Positions 53,625 through 62,171 of a DNA stretch of 64,000 nucleotides are shown here, piece by piece. Positions within the stretch are counted from its first letter, which is position 1. Each line of letters begins with the position of its first letter. The notes below the pieces were generated by a model. That model did not search any database. It was not told the origin of the DNA and was given only the letters and a program-made list of their open reading frames with translations. This DNA comes from Brevibacillus choshinensis (GTDB lineage Bacteria > Bacillota > Bacilli > Brevibacillales > Brevibacillaceae), in NCBI RefSeq assembly GCF_016811915.1, contig NZ_CP069127.1, positions 1,642,001 to 1,706,000 on the forward strand, written 5' to 3'. A program made the translations under genes and the position numbers.

Positions 53625-55433
53625 ATGAACTTGGGGGGATTCAAAAACCGCGAAATGCTGGTTGATCTCTCGGCGGGCGTTGTGGACTATCGACCAATCA
53701 ATGAGGAGCTGGCACGGACCTACATCGGCGGCCGTGGATTGGGAGTGAAGTACGTATACGATAACGGCGCACAGGTGGAGCCGTTCTCGGAGGACAACAT
53801 CCTCTGCCTGATGACCGGTCCGGTGACGGGCTCTCGTTCGTCCATGAGCGGGCGCCTCTGCATGGTGACGAAATCGCCTTTGACAGGCACCGTAACCGAC
53901 TCGCACATGGGCGGCTGGTCCGCAGCGCGGCTGAAATGGTCCGGCATTGACAATGTCATCTTCAAGGGGGCGAGCGACAAGCCCGTGTATCTCTACATCG
54001 AGAACGGCCAGGGCGAATTGCGCGATGCCAGCGAACTGTGGGGGCAAGGCACCCGGGCAACGGTAAAGGCGATGCAGGACCGCTACGGCAAAGAAGACCT
54101 GAGTGTGATCTGCATCGGACAAGCGGGAGAAAATCTGGTTCGCTACGCAGGATTTATGAATGAGCACGACCGTGCGGCAGGTCGCGGCGGTACGGGAGCA
54201 GTAGCTGGCTCCAAAAAACTCAAGGCGATCGTCATCAAGGCAGCGCAAAAAGGAAACATGCCGCAGCCGGCGCAGGATGAGGAGTACAAAAAGGCCAACC
54301 AAAAGGCGCTCAAGGCCATCATGGAAGGCGGGCTTACCGCTCCGAAAAAAGGCGGCCTCTCCGTCTATGGAACGAACGTATTGACGAGCATCATTAATGA
54401 AGTCGGCGCACTTCCTACCATGAACTCCAAGTTCACACACTGGGATGGTGCTGAGGGACACAGCGGGGAAACGGTCAACGCTACACTGCTGGTAGCCGAC
54501 AATACCTGCCACGCATGCCCGGTCGCTTGCAAAAAAGAAGTGGAAGTCAAAGAGGGCAAGTACAAGACGCGCGTAGAGAGCTTTGAGTACGAGTCCGGCT
54601 GGGCGCTCGGGGCCAACTGCGGCGTGAGCGATGCCGCTCCGATTTCGTACCTGATCAATATGTGCAACGAACACGGGATGGACACCATTGAGCTAGGCAA
54701 TACCTTGTCCTGTATGATGGAAGCGTACGAGAGAGGCTTGACCGAGGAAAAAGTCGACTGGGGCGACGCTGACCGCATGATCGAGCTGACCGAGATGATG
54801 GTCTTCCGCAAAGGAGTGGGGGACATTCTCGCAGAGGGAACCGCCCGTGCGGCAAAAGCCTTTGGTGACGAAAACCTGGCTATGTGCGTCAAAGGGCAGG
54901 CGATCCCGGCGTACGATCCGCGCGGCATCCAAGGAATTGGACTCGGATATGCGACCAGCAACCGCGGCGCGTGCCACCTGCGCGGTTATACAGTCGCCAG
55001 CGAAATCGCCGGAATCCCGATGCCGACCGACCGTCTGGTTCCAGAGGGCAAAGGGGAGCTTTTGAAAGTGTTCCAGGATCTTTTGGCTTTCTCTGACTCC
55101 ATGAATATTTGCAAGTTCTCATCCTTCTCCGAGAATGCCGAGCACTACGCCGAGCAGTATTCCACGATGACAGGCGTTGAGGTGACGGCGGATGACGTGA
55201 TGAAGATTGGGGAGCGCATTTACAATCTGGAGCGCCATTACAACAACCTGGCGGGCTTTGACAAGCGTGAGGACGACCATTTGCCAAAACGCTTTACAGA
55301 TGAGCCGGCAAGTGGAAACAGCGCGGGTCATGTGAGCCGGATGGATGTCATGCTGGACGAATACTATCAGGTCCGCGGCTGGGTCGATGGTGTCGTGCCG
55401 CAAGAAAAGCTCAAGGAACTGAAAATTGTGTAA
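53625..55433 (+). CDS. aor: Tungsten-dependent aldehyde:ferredoxin oxidoreductase
   Basis: A 602-aa AOR-family enzyme that oxidises aldehydes to acids (or reduces acids) using a tungsten bis-pterin and a 4Fe-4S cluster. N-terminal pterin domain with YIGGRGLGVKY and GPVTGSRSSMSGR; the cluster Cys are in CHACPVAC (about 295-302) with a fourth Cys in MNICKF (about 495). DPRGIQGIGLGYATSNRGACH contacts the cofactor in known AORs. ATG 53625 follows AGGAGGGG. Monocistronic; ends at a bidirectional terminator. The gene set around it supplies tungstate and cofactor. Confidence 0.93.
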   Translation: MNLGGFKNREMLVDLSAGVVDYRPINEELARTYIGGRGLGVKYVYDNGAQVEPFSEDNILCLMTGPVTGSRSSMSGRLCMVTKSPLTGTVTDSHMGGWSAARLKWSGIDNVIFKGASDKPVYLYIENGQGELRDASELWGQGTRATVKAMQDRYGKEDLSVICIGQAGENLVRYAGFMNEHDRAAGRGGTGAVAGSKKLKAIVIKAAQKGNMPQPAQDEEYKKANQKALKAIMEGGLTAPKKGGLSVYGTNVLTSIINEVGALPTMNSKFTHWDGAEGHSGETVNATLLVADNTCHACPVACKKEVEVKEGKYKTRVESFEYESGWALGANCGVSDAAPISYLINMCNEHGMDTIELGNTLSCMMEAYERGLTEEKVDWGDADRMIELTEMMVFRKGVGDILAEGTARAAKAFGDENLAMCVKGQAIPAYDPRGIQGIGLGYATSNRGACHLRGYTVASEIAGIPMPTDRLVPEGKGELLKVFQDLLAFSDSMNICKFSSFSENAEHYAEQYSTMTGVEVTADDVMKIGERIYNLERHYNNLAGFDKREDDHLPKRFTDEPASGNSAGHVSRMDVMLDEYYQVRGWVDGVVPQEKLKELKIV

Positions 55434-55454
55434 CGACCGCATCGCTTGGCAAGG

Positions 55455-55488
55455 AAAAAAGGTGGAAACTTGCTTTCCACCTTTTTTT
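55455..55488. terminator. Bidirectional terminator after the oxidoreductase
   Basis: Stem AAAAAAGGTGGAAA / TTTCCACCTTTTTT with a five-base loop. Confidence 0.92.
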
Positions 55489-55505
55489 ACTCTACGATCC
55501 TCATT

Positions 55506-55778
55506 CTATCCGCCCACTCGCATGACTTTGATGCGAAAGCGTTTCATGAGCTGAGCGAAGCACTCTTCATTCGCGGCCGAAAAGTGGATAAAGACGGCGC
55601 TGACATGAAAACGGGAGGTAATCGTCACCGTCTCCTCGCGAAGCACCTCGGCATTCCATTCTTCGCCCTCCACCAAGATAGGCAGAGACTCAGTCAGGGC
55701 CGCACCGCCGCACTCGATCAGGTAAGACACGAGATGGGACACGGGGATTCCGCGCACCTCTATCGTTTGCTCGACCAT
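55506..55778 (-). CDS. Small conserved-context protein ending in Gly-Gly
   Basis: A 90-aa protein of unknown function located two bases behind moaD. It begins MVEQTIEVRGIPVSHLVSYL and ends KVMRVGG. The C-terminal Gly-Gly resembles sulfur carriers, but no ubiquitin-like fold is evident from the sequence. ATG 55778 has GGAGG five bases upstream, within the end of moaD. Tight coupling to moaD opposite the AOR gene suggests a role in tungsto-pterin enzyme assembly (inference). Confidence 0.65.
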   Translation of the reverse strand: MVEQTIEVRGIPVSHLVSYLIECGGAALTESLPILVEGEEWNAEVLREETVTITSRFHVSAVFIHFSAANEECFAQLMKRFRIKVMRVGG

Positions 55779-55779
55779 A

Positions 55780-56055
55780 TCAGCCTCCTGCCACCGGCGG
55801 GAACAGCGCAAACTGGTCTTCCTCCGTCACGCGGGTCTGAAGTCCGTCTGCATGAATGACATTGCGCCCATTGATAAATACATGGACAAACGGTTTGAAT
55901 GTTCGCTCCGGTGTAAAGATTTCTTCGTCCAAAGCAGGATACATCCGAATCAAGGCTTCGAGAATATCAATGACCCGATCGCCGCTGTCCATGGGGACTT
56001 CCACCGCTTTTGCCTGGCAGATTTCTCGAAAGTTGGCAAAGACCTTTACCATCAT
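55780..56055 (-). CDS. moaD: MoaD/ThiS-type sulfur carrier
   Basis: Ubiquitin-like sulfur carrier of 91 aa that supplies the dithiolene sulfurs of pterin cofactors. Starts MMVKVFANFREICQ, has DGLQTRVTEEDQFALFPPVAGG, and ends with the required Gly-Gly. It is activated by MoeB-type E1 encoded nearby. No MoaE is seen in the window, so either MoaE is elsewhere or this MoaD serves a dedicated tungsten route. Confidence 0.9.
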   Translation of the reverse strand: MMVKVFANFREICQAKAVEVPMDSGDRVIDILEALIRMYPALDEEIFTPERTFKPFVHVFINGRNVIHADGLQTRVTEEDQFALFPPVAGG

Positions 56056-56118
56056 TTTGAATATTCCCCTTTTTCTCTTTATTATACTATCTTGACGTTA
56101 AAAAAATCTAAGGTTGAT

Positions 56119-56212
56119 AGTATAAGTGCAACATAGCGAGACTTCGAGCACAGTGAGAAAGCGAGACTTGTGCCCCTTGGGTACTATGGCTTGTTAAGCC
56201 AAGTTTTCTAAT
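56119..56212. repeat. Short repeat element, copy B (moeA leader)
   Basis: Begins AGTATAAGTGCAAC and ends AAGCCAAGTTTTCTAAT, matching the ends of copy A at 46995-47049, but the middle differs and is 39 bp longer. It contains CATAG/CTATG and GCACA/TGTGC pairings and GGCTT/AAGCC next to the T-run. It may be a small non-autonomous element or a structured leader; no transposase is seen. Confidence 0.6.
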
Positions 56213-56260
56213 ACTTGATAGATTGACCAAACTAAACGATCTAGACTATTGGAGGCAATC

Positions 56261-57493
56261 ATGAAATTCTTCAATGTGAAAACAGTGACGGAGACGTTGG
56301 AAGTGATTGCAGGTGAATTTCAACCGAACCGACCTCCTATCGAGGTGCCATTGATAGATGCTCTGGAGATGGTACTGGCAGAAGATGTCCGGTCGGGTGA
56401 GCAGGTCCCTCATTTTGCCCGTTCAACGGTTGACGGATTTGCGGTCCTGGCCCGTGATACGTATGGAGCTTCTGATTCATTGCCGGCCTTCCTCGATGTG
56501 ACGGGGAGAATCGAGATGGGCAAGGAAGCAGCGGTGAGACTCATGGAAGGACAAGCTCAATCGATCCCGACTGGCGGGATGCTGCCGAGCGGCGCCGACA
56601 GTGTCGTCATGATCGAGCATGTAGAGGAAGTCGGCGACATGCTCAATGTGTACAGACAGGTAGCGCCTGGTGAAAACATCATTCGCGCTGGAGATGACGT
56701 AAAAGCAGGTGAGCTCGTCATGTCGGCCGGCCAGCGGCTTCGCCCGCAAGATCTGGGTGTCCTGTCTGCGATCGGCAAGACGAAGGTACGGGTATACCCC
56801 CGTCCTGTCGTGGCGATCCTGTCGACGGGAGACGAAATCGTTCCCGCAGATAAAAAGGATCTAGCCCCGGGAGAAATTCGCGATATTAACAGCATAACGA
56901 TTGCTGCGGCAGCAAGGCAGTGCGGCGCAGTGGTCATAGAGGGCGGGATCGTGTCCGACGATTACGCTTCCTTTGCGCTGCGAGCAAAGGAGCTGTTCGA
57001 AGAGTCCGACCTGCTCCTCCTGTCGGGCGGCAGCTCGGTAGGGACACGTGACTATACCGAGCAGGTGATGCAGTCATTGGGGGAGCCGGGAGTCCTTGTT
57101 CACGGCGTTTCCATCAAGCCAGGCAAGCCGACGATCCTCGCCAAAGCTGGCAGGAAGCCTGTCATGGGGCTTCCGGGTCACCCCGCTTCTGCCTTGATTA
57201 TTTTCCATCTGTTTGTCGCCCCCCTGCTGCAAAGGCTGCAAGGACAAAAGCCCGCAGCATACCATCAGCGCATTCCTGCACGCATTTCTCGCAATATTGC
57301 GTCTGCAGTGGGACGCTCGGACTACATCCGTGTTAAGCTGGAGGAGAGAGAAGACGGAATGTGGGCTGTACCTGTCTTCGGAAAATCCGGATTGATCTCG
57401 ACGTTGGTCAAAAGTGACGGCATGGTCGAGATATCTGCAAATAAAGAAGGCATTTTGGAAGGCGAACTCGTGCATGTTCATCTATTTCAATAA
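56261..57493 (+). CDS. moeA: Molybdopterin molybdenumtransferase MoeA (copy 1)
   Basis: Metal-insertion enzyme of 410 aa. MoeA domains: N-terminal with AEDVRSGEQVPHFARSTVDG, the TGGMLPSGADSVVMIEHV segment, a central MogA-like domain with STGDEIV, GEIRDINS and LSGGSSVGTRDY, GLPGHPAS and the C-terminal beta barrel. It inserts the metal into adenylated pterin. ATG 56261 follows GGAGG. It heads an operon moeA-moeA/PBP-moaA. Confidence 0.93.
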   Translation: MKFFNVKTVTETLEVIAGEFQPNRPPIEVPLIDALEMVLAEDVRSGEQVPHFARSTVDGFAVLARDTYGASDSLPAFLDVTGRIEMGKEAAVRLMEGQAQSIPTGGMLPSGADSVVMIEHVEEVGDMLNVYRQVAPGENIIRAGDDVKAGELVMSAGQRLRPQDLGVLSAIGKTKVRVYPRPVVAILSTGDEIVPADKKDLAPGEIRDINSITIAAAARQCGAVVIEGGIVSDDYASFALRAKELFEESDLLLLSGGSSVGTRDYTEQVMQSLGEPGVLVHGVSIKPGKPTILAKAGRKPVMGLPGHPASALIIFHLFVAPLLQRLQGQKPAAYHQRIPARISRNIASAVGRSDYIRVKLEEREDGMWAVPVFGKSGLISTLVKSDGMVEISANKEGILEGELVHVHLFQ

Positions 57494-57538
57494 GCACCAG
57501 ATACAAAGAAAGACGATAGCTACCGCAGGAGGAGTACG

Positions 57539-59467
57539 ATGCGCAAAATCTACTTAGAAGATACGCCGCTTACGGAAGCGCAGCAGCAGATCGCGAACCG
57601 GATTCGCTTCAAGCCGCTGGTGGAGGTGATCCCCACGCGAGAAGCATTGGGACGAGTCACTGCCCAGCCCATTTACGCCAAGGTGTCCATGCCGAATTTC
57701 CATGCTTCCGCCATGGACGGGATAGCGGTAAAGGCGGAAAAAACGTACGGAGCGGATGAGCAGCACCCGGTACGGCTGAAGCTTGCGATCGACTATGTCG
57801 AAGTCGATACGGGAGACCCCATTCCAGACGGCTTCGACGCGGTCATCATGATCGAGCATGTCCATCAGATGGATGAAGAGACGGTCGAAATATTGGAGGC
57901 TGTAGCTCCTTGGCAGCATATTCGACCGATCGGCGAGGATGTCGTGATCGGCGAAGTGATCGTCCCGGATCGGCACAAGCTGCGTCCGGTTGACCTGGGT
58001 GCGATTTTGGCCGGCGGCAATGTGACGATTCCGGTTTTGCGCAAGCCCCGAGTCGCGATCATTCCGACGGGGACCGAACTGATCGAGCCCTCCGACAGTG
58101 TGGCCGAGGGAGAGATCATCGAGTTTAATGGAACCGTCTTTGCTGCCTACTTGCAGGAGTGGGGAGCCGTGCCAGTCTATCACGGAATCGTGAAAGACGA
58201 ATACGAGCTGATCAAATGTGCAGTAAAATCCGCCGTCCAGGACGCAGATATGGTACTCTTAAATGCAGGATCATCTGCTGGACGTGAAGATTTCACGGTT
58301 CATGTGGTAGGCGAGCTGGGAGAAGTCTTGACGCATGGCGTTGCCACTCGCCCAGGAAAACCGGTCGTAGTGGGAGTCGTCGATGAAAAGCCAGTGATCG
58401 GATTGCCTGGCTATCCCGTATCGGCCTATTTGAATTTGGAATGGTTTGCTCGCTCGCTCATCTTTCAATATTACGGCATGCTGGAGCCCCAGCGGCAGCG
58501 GATATCCGCGACGGTCGGGCGGCGCATCGTATCGGTGATGGGGGCAGAGGACTTTATCCGGGTCACCATCGGTTGCATGGATGGACAATTTATTGCCAAC
58601 CCTTTGACTAGATCCGCAGGAGTCACGATGTCCATGGTGCGGGCTGACGGGATGCTGCGCATTCCGCCAGGGAACCTCGGCTATGAGCAAGGTGAAGTGG
58701 TGGAAGTAGAGCTGTATCGTCCGTTGGAGCAAATTCAAAACACGATAGTCTCCACGGGCAGCCACGATCTTTCCATGGACGTGCTCCATTCCCTCATACG
58801 CAAGAGGAATCCGGCGCGTTTTCTTGTCTCCTCTCATGTCGGAAGCATGGGCGGTATTTTGGCCATCCAAAAAGGGGAAGCGCATATCGCGGGTGTCCAT
58901 TTGTTTGATGAGGAAACAGGCACGTATAATCAGTCGTATATCGAAAAGTATTTGCACGACAAAGAGGTCGTATTGATCCAGCTTGTGTACCGACAGCAGG
59001 GCTGGTTTGTCAAAAAAGGAAATCCACTTGGAATCTCGTCTGTACACGATCTGACGAAGCCGGGCATTACGTATATCAACCGCCAACGCGGTGCAGGGAC
59101 GAGGCTTTTATTCGACTATCTGCTGGCCCAGGAAGCTGTGAACAGGGCGGATATCTACGGCTATTCCCGGGAGGCTGTCTCTCATCTGAGCGTGGCAGCG
59201 GCTGTCGCGGGAGGAACAGCTGACGCCGGCCTCGGCATCTACTCTGCGGCGGCAGCGATGGACCTTGACTTTATCCCTGTTTCGGAAGAACGGTATGACC
59301 TGGTCATGACCAAAGCGTTTTACGAGAGCAGCCAAGGGCAGGAGCTTTTGTCCTGTATCCGTTCGGAGGAGTTCGCTTCAGAAATGGAAGCCTTGGGCGG
59401 ATACAGCTGCCGTGATTCAGGAAAGATCGTCTATTCAACAGGATTGTCAGAAATATGTGAAGAGTAA
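57539..59467 (+). CDS. MoeA fused to a periplasmic-binding-like domain (MoeA copy 2)
   Basis: A 642-aa fusion. Residues 1-400 form a full MoeA (MPNFHASAMDGIAV, IPTGTELIEPSDS, NAGSSAGREDFT, GLPGYPVSAYLN). Residues about 405-640 form a PBP-like domain almost superimposable on the sensor of the 52458-53384 regulator (TGSHDLSMDVLHSL, NRQRGAGTRLLFDYLL, AAAVAGGTADAGLGI, SEERYDLVMTKAFY). The domain could sense the loaded metal or cofactor. Two MoeA copies in one operon suggest separate Mo and W insertion (inference). Start ATG follows GCAGGAGGAG. Confidence 0.92.
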   Translation: MRKIYLEDTPLTEAQQQIANRIRFKPLVEVIPTREALGRVTAQPIYAKVSMPNFHASAMDGIAVKAEKTYGADEQHPVRLKLAIDYVEVDTGDPIPDGFDAVIMIEHVHQMDEETVEILEAVAPWQHIRPIGEDVVIGEVIVPDRHKLRPVDLGAILAGGNVTIPVLRKPRVAIIPTGTELIEPSDSVAEGEIIEFNGTVFAAYLQEWGAVPVYHGIVKDEYELIKCAVKSAVQDADMVLLNAGSSAGREDFTVHVVGELGEVLTHGVATRPGKPVVVGVVDEKPVIGLPGYPVSAYLNLEWFARSLIFQYYGMLEPQRQRISATVGRRIVSVMGAEDFIRVTIGCMDGQFIANPLTRSAGVTMSMVRADGMLRIPPGNLGYEQGEVVEVELYRPLEQIQNTIVSTGSHDLSMDVLHSLIRKRNPARFLVSSHVGSMGGILAIQKGEAHIAGVHLFDEETGTYNQSYIEKYLHDKEVVLIQLVYRQQGWFVKKGNPLGISSVHDLTKPGITYINRQRGAGTRLLFDYLLAQEAVNRADIYGYSREAVSHLSVAAAVAGGTADAGLGIYSAAAAMDLDFIPVSEERYDLVMTKAFYESSQGQELLSCIRSEEFASEMEALGGYSCRDSGKIVYSTGLSEICEE

Positions 59468-59518
59468 TTAGGAACGGCGGATGGCAGGCCCGCCTCAGGA
59501 AAAGGAGAGTGATCAGCA

Positions 59519-60538
59519 GTGATAGAGCAAGTACGTGATACATTAAATCGCCCTCTCCGAGATCTGCGTATTTCCGTGACAGACAAATGCAATTTTCGTT
59601 GCCAATACTGCATGCCCGCCGAAATATTCGGACCGGACTTTGAATTCCTCCCGCAGCACAAGCTATTGTCATTTGAGGAAATTACGCGATTGACGGCGAT
59701 CTTTACGTCACTGGGTGTAGGGAAGATCAGGATTACGGGCGGAGAGCCGTTGATGCGGAAGGACTTGCCTTCATTAATTCGCATGATCAGACAGGTGGAG
59801 GGCGTCCATGATATCGCCATGACAACCAATGGCTCACTCCTCGCCCGTCATGCAAAAGCGTTGAAGGAGGCAGGGCTGGACCGCGTGACGGTCAGCTTGG
59901 ACAGTCTGGACGACGAGCGCTTTGGGAAGATGAACGGCAGAGGCTACCATGTGTCTGACGTGCTGAAAGGGATCGAGGCTGCAGCAGAGGCGGGACTGTC
60001 GATCAAGATGAACATGGTGGTGCAGCGCGGGGTCAACGATCAGGATATTCTGCCGATGGCGCGGTATTTTCGTGAGCAGAAGCACACCCTGCGTTTCATC
60101 GAATTCATGGATGTGGGAAACAGTAATGGATGGAAGCTGGATCAGGTCGTACCTTCCAGTGAGATCGTGAAGATGATCCACGAGGAAATGCCTCTCGAGC
60201 CGATCGATCCCAATTACTACGGAGAGGTTGCCTCTCGTTACCGCTATGTAGGATCGGAAGAGGAAATCGGTTTGATCTCCTCCGTCACGCAGGCGTTTTG
60301 TTCGACCTGCACACGTGCGCGTCTATCAGCAGAGGGCAAGCTCTACAACTGTCTGTTCGCATCGATCGGGAGTGATCTGCGCGCTCCTCTGCGAGACGGA
60401 CAGAGCGATGAGGAAATCCGCGAGCTGATTCGGGAGATCTGGGAAAAGCGCGATGAACGCTACTCGGAAATCAGACTGAACGATACACCTGGCCTCGTAA
60501 AGCGCTCCAAGGTGGAAATGTCCCATATTGGCGGATGA
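59519..60538 (+). CDS. moaA: GTP 3',8-cyclase MoaA
   Basis: Radical SAM enzyme (339 aa) for the first step of pterin cofactor synthesis. CNFRCQYC (Cys 24, 28, 31) is the SAM cluster; [18 protein letters not shown] (about 261-278) is the second cluster binding GTP. The C-terminus MSHIGG carries the conserved Gly-Gly needed by MoaA. GTG start behind AAGGAGAGTG. It is translated 51 bp after the MoeA fusion. Confidence 0.95.
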   Translation: MIEQVRDTLNRPLRDLRISVTDKCNFRCQYCMPAEIFGPDFEFLPQHKLLSFEEITRLTAIFTSLGVGKIRITGGEPLMRKDLPSLIRMIRQVEGVHDIAMTTNGSLLARHAKALKEAGLDRVTVSLDSLDDERFGKMNGRGYHVSDVLKGIEAAAEAGLSIKMNMVVQRGVNDQDILPMARYFREQKHTLRFIEFMDVGNSNGWKLDQVVPSSEIVKMIHEEMPLEPIDPNYYGEVASRYRYVGSEEEIGLISSVTQAFCSTCTRARLSAEGKLYNCLFASIGSDLRAPLRDGQSDEEIRELIREIWEKRDERYSEIRLNDTPGLVKRSKVEMSHIGG

Positions 60539-60557
60539 CAGGAAACACAAGCAGCCC

Positions 60558-60586
60558 TTGACAAAGGGAAAAACGCCCTGTAATAT
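60558..60586 (+). promoter_or_regulatory. SigmaA promoter of infC-rpmI-rplT
   Basis: TTGACA (60558-60563) and TAATAT (60581-60586) with a 17-bp spacer, followed by a long leader. Confidence 0.85.
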
Positions 60587-60594
60587 AAGGAGCG

Positions 60595-60768
60595 TGTATA
60601 AACACGAAACACTTCATACTTCGAGAACAAGCAGAGGCGCCCAGCTTCTCACCTGGGTCGACGTCACCTATGACTGTTGACAGGTAACTCTTACGCAAAG
60701 ATCCTTGGATCTGATGAATTTGCTAGGTGAGATATGTGCGGGCGCATAATGCGTTCGCACATTTTTGT
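60595..60768 (+). ncRNA. L20-type leader with attenuator before infC
   Basis: A 200-nt leader ends in a stable hairpin TGTGCG-CGCAT / ATGCG-CGCACA with ATTTTTG (60734-60768), a classic attenuator just before infC. In Bacillus the equivalent leader is bound by ribosomal protein L20 to repress infC-rpmI-rplT. Position and gene order support the same here; the L20-binding fold itself was not modelled. Confidence 0.7.
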
Positions 60769-60798
60769 TCCTTCTCGAAATTGACGGGGGTGGCAAGT

Positions 60799-61317
60799 AT
60801 TAGCAAGGATCAAATGTTAATTAACGAAGCGATCCGTGCCCGTGAAGTCCGATTGATCGGTGCTGACGGGAGCCAATTGGGAGTCGTACCCTTTAGGGAA
60901 GCTTTGCGCATCGCCCAGGAAGCCGAATTGGATCTGGTGAATGTTGCTCCTACAGCCAAGCCGCCTGTATGCCGTATCATGGACTACGGAAAGTTCAAGT
61001 ACGAGCAGGCGAAAAAGGAAAAAGAAGCGCGTAAAAACCAGAAGATTATCGAGCTGAAGGAAGTGCGTTTCTCTTCCAACATCGAGGAACACGATTTCCA
61101 AACCAAGCTTCGCAACGTCCGTAAGTTCTTGGAGGATCATCACAAGGTGAAGTGTACGATCCGTTTCCGTGGACGTGAAATCACCCACTCCGAAATCGGA
61201 CTTGCCGTTATGGAACGTGTTGCAGCCCAGTGTGAAGATCTCGCTTCGCCTGAGCGTAAGCCGAAGATCGAAGGCCGCAGCATGATCATGATTCTGGCTC
61301 CGAAAGCGGAAAAGTAA
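60799..61317 (+). CDS. infC: Translation initiation factor IF-3, AUU start
   Basis: IF-3 of 172 aa. The first residues are (M)[19 protein letters not shown] as in Bacillus IF-3. The codon at this place is ATT (60799-60801), with GGGGGTGG five bases upstream; the first in-frame ATG is at codon 6. The AUU start is a known device for IF-3 autocontrol. Blocks such as [18 protein letters not shown] and [17 protein letters not shown] confirm the family. Confidence 0.95.
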   Translation: MSKDQMLINEAIRAREVRLIGADGSQLGVVPFREALRIAQEAELDLVNVAPTAKPPVCRIMDYGKFKYEQAKKEKEARKNQKIIELKEVRFSSNIEEHDFQTKLRNVRKFLEDHHKVKCTIRFRGREITHSEIGLAVMERVAAQCEDLASPERKPKIEGRSMIMILAPKAEK

Positions 61318-61347
61318 GATAGTAGTTTAGACAGGAGGATTTTTCAG

Positions 61348-61545
61348 ATGCCTAAAATGAAAACCAACAAGGCTGCTGCGAAACGTTTCAAAAAAACCGG
61401 AAGCGGCCAATTGAAGCGCGACCGCGCGTTTGGTAGCCACTTGTTCGCAAACAAATCCACGAAAGCGAAACGCCACCTGCGTAAAGCTGCACTGGTATCC
61501 AAAGGCGATCAAAAACGTATGGAGCAAATGCTCACTTACCTGTAA
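61348..61545 (+). CDS. rpmI: Ribosomal protein bL35
   Basis: Basic 65-aa protein starting [20 protein letters not shown], the bL35 signature. Second gene of the infC operon, 30 bp after infC, with AGGAGG before the ATG. Confidence 0.98.
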   Translation: MPKMKTNKAAAKRFKKTGSGQLKRDRAFGSHLFANKSTKAKRHLRKAALVSKGDQKRMEQMLTYL

Positions 61546-61636
61546 GAATTTCTTTATTACACACCATCACGCAGCATGAGCTCCCTAAGCGCCTCATAGC
61601 AGGCCGCCATGCTGGAAAGACCAGGAGGAGTTTAGT

Positions 61637-61996
61637 ATGCCAAGAGTAAAAGGTGGCATTGTTTCACGCCGTCGTCATAAGAAAATCCTGAAACTGGCGA
61701 AAGGTTACTTCGGTTCCAAACATCGCCTGTTTAAATCCGCTAATGCGCAGGTAATGAAATCCCTGCTGTATGCATACCGTGACCGTCGTCAAAAGAAACG
61801 TGATTTCCGCAAACTGTGGATCACTCGTATCAACGCGCAAGCTCGCCTGAACGGCCTGTCCTACAGCCGTCTCATGCATGGCCTGAAAGTAGCTGGCATC
61901 GAAGTAAACCGCAAAATGCTGGCTGACCTGGCTGTTAACGACAAAGCAGCTTTCAACGAGCTGGCTACTGTTGCAAAAGGCAAACTGAACGCGTAA
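61637..61996 (+). CDS. rplT: Ribosomal protein bL20
   Basis: 119-aa protein with [20 protein letters not shown] and [15 protein letters not shown], the bL20 signature. Besides its ribosomal role it is the expected repressor of its own operon through the leader before infC. AGGAGGAG precedes the start. Confidence 0.98.
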   Translation: MPRVKGGIVSRRRHKKILKLAKGYFGSKHRLFKSANAQVMKSLLYAYRDRRQKKRDFRKLWITRINAQARLNGLSYSRLMHGLKVAGIEVNRKMLADLAVNDKAAFNELATVAKGKLNA

Positions 61997-62171
61997 GTAT
62001 AGAAATCAAGTCGATCTTCCCAGCGGGGAATGATCGGCTTTTTCTTTTATGCGCCCCCCGAAAAATGGTGAGGCCTCCCCCGTTTCAGTGGTATATCGCT
62101 GGTCCATCCCAGCACGCTATAATTAATGAGAAAATTCTGTTAACTTTTGGACAGGAGGCGATTGTAACGCA

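Noticed and set aside
53421-54674. A 417-codon minus-strand frame over the oxidoreductase
   Set aside because: Antisense of conserved AOR sequence and runs into the operator region; not coding.
56119-56260. Molybdenum-cofactor riboswitch before moeA
   Set aside because: The sequence shares its ends with an element before thrS, which argues for a dispersed repeat; the Moco-RNA core was not recognised.
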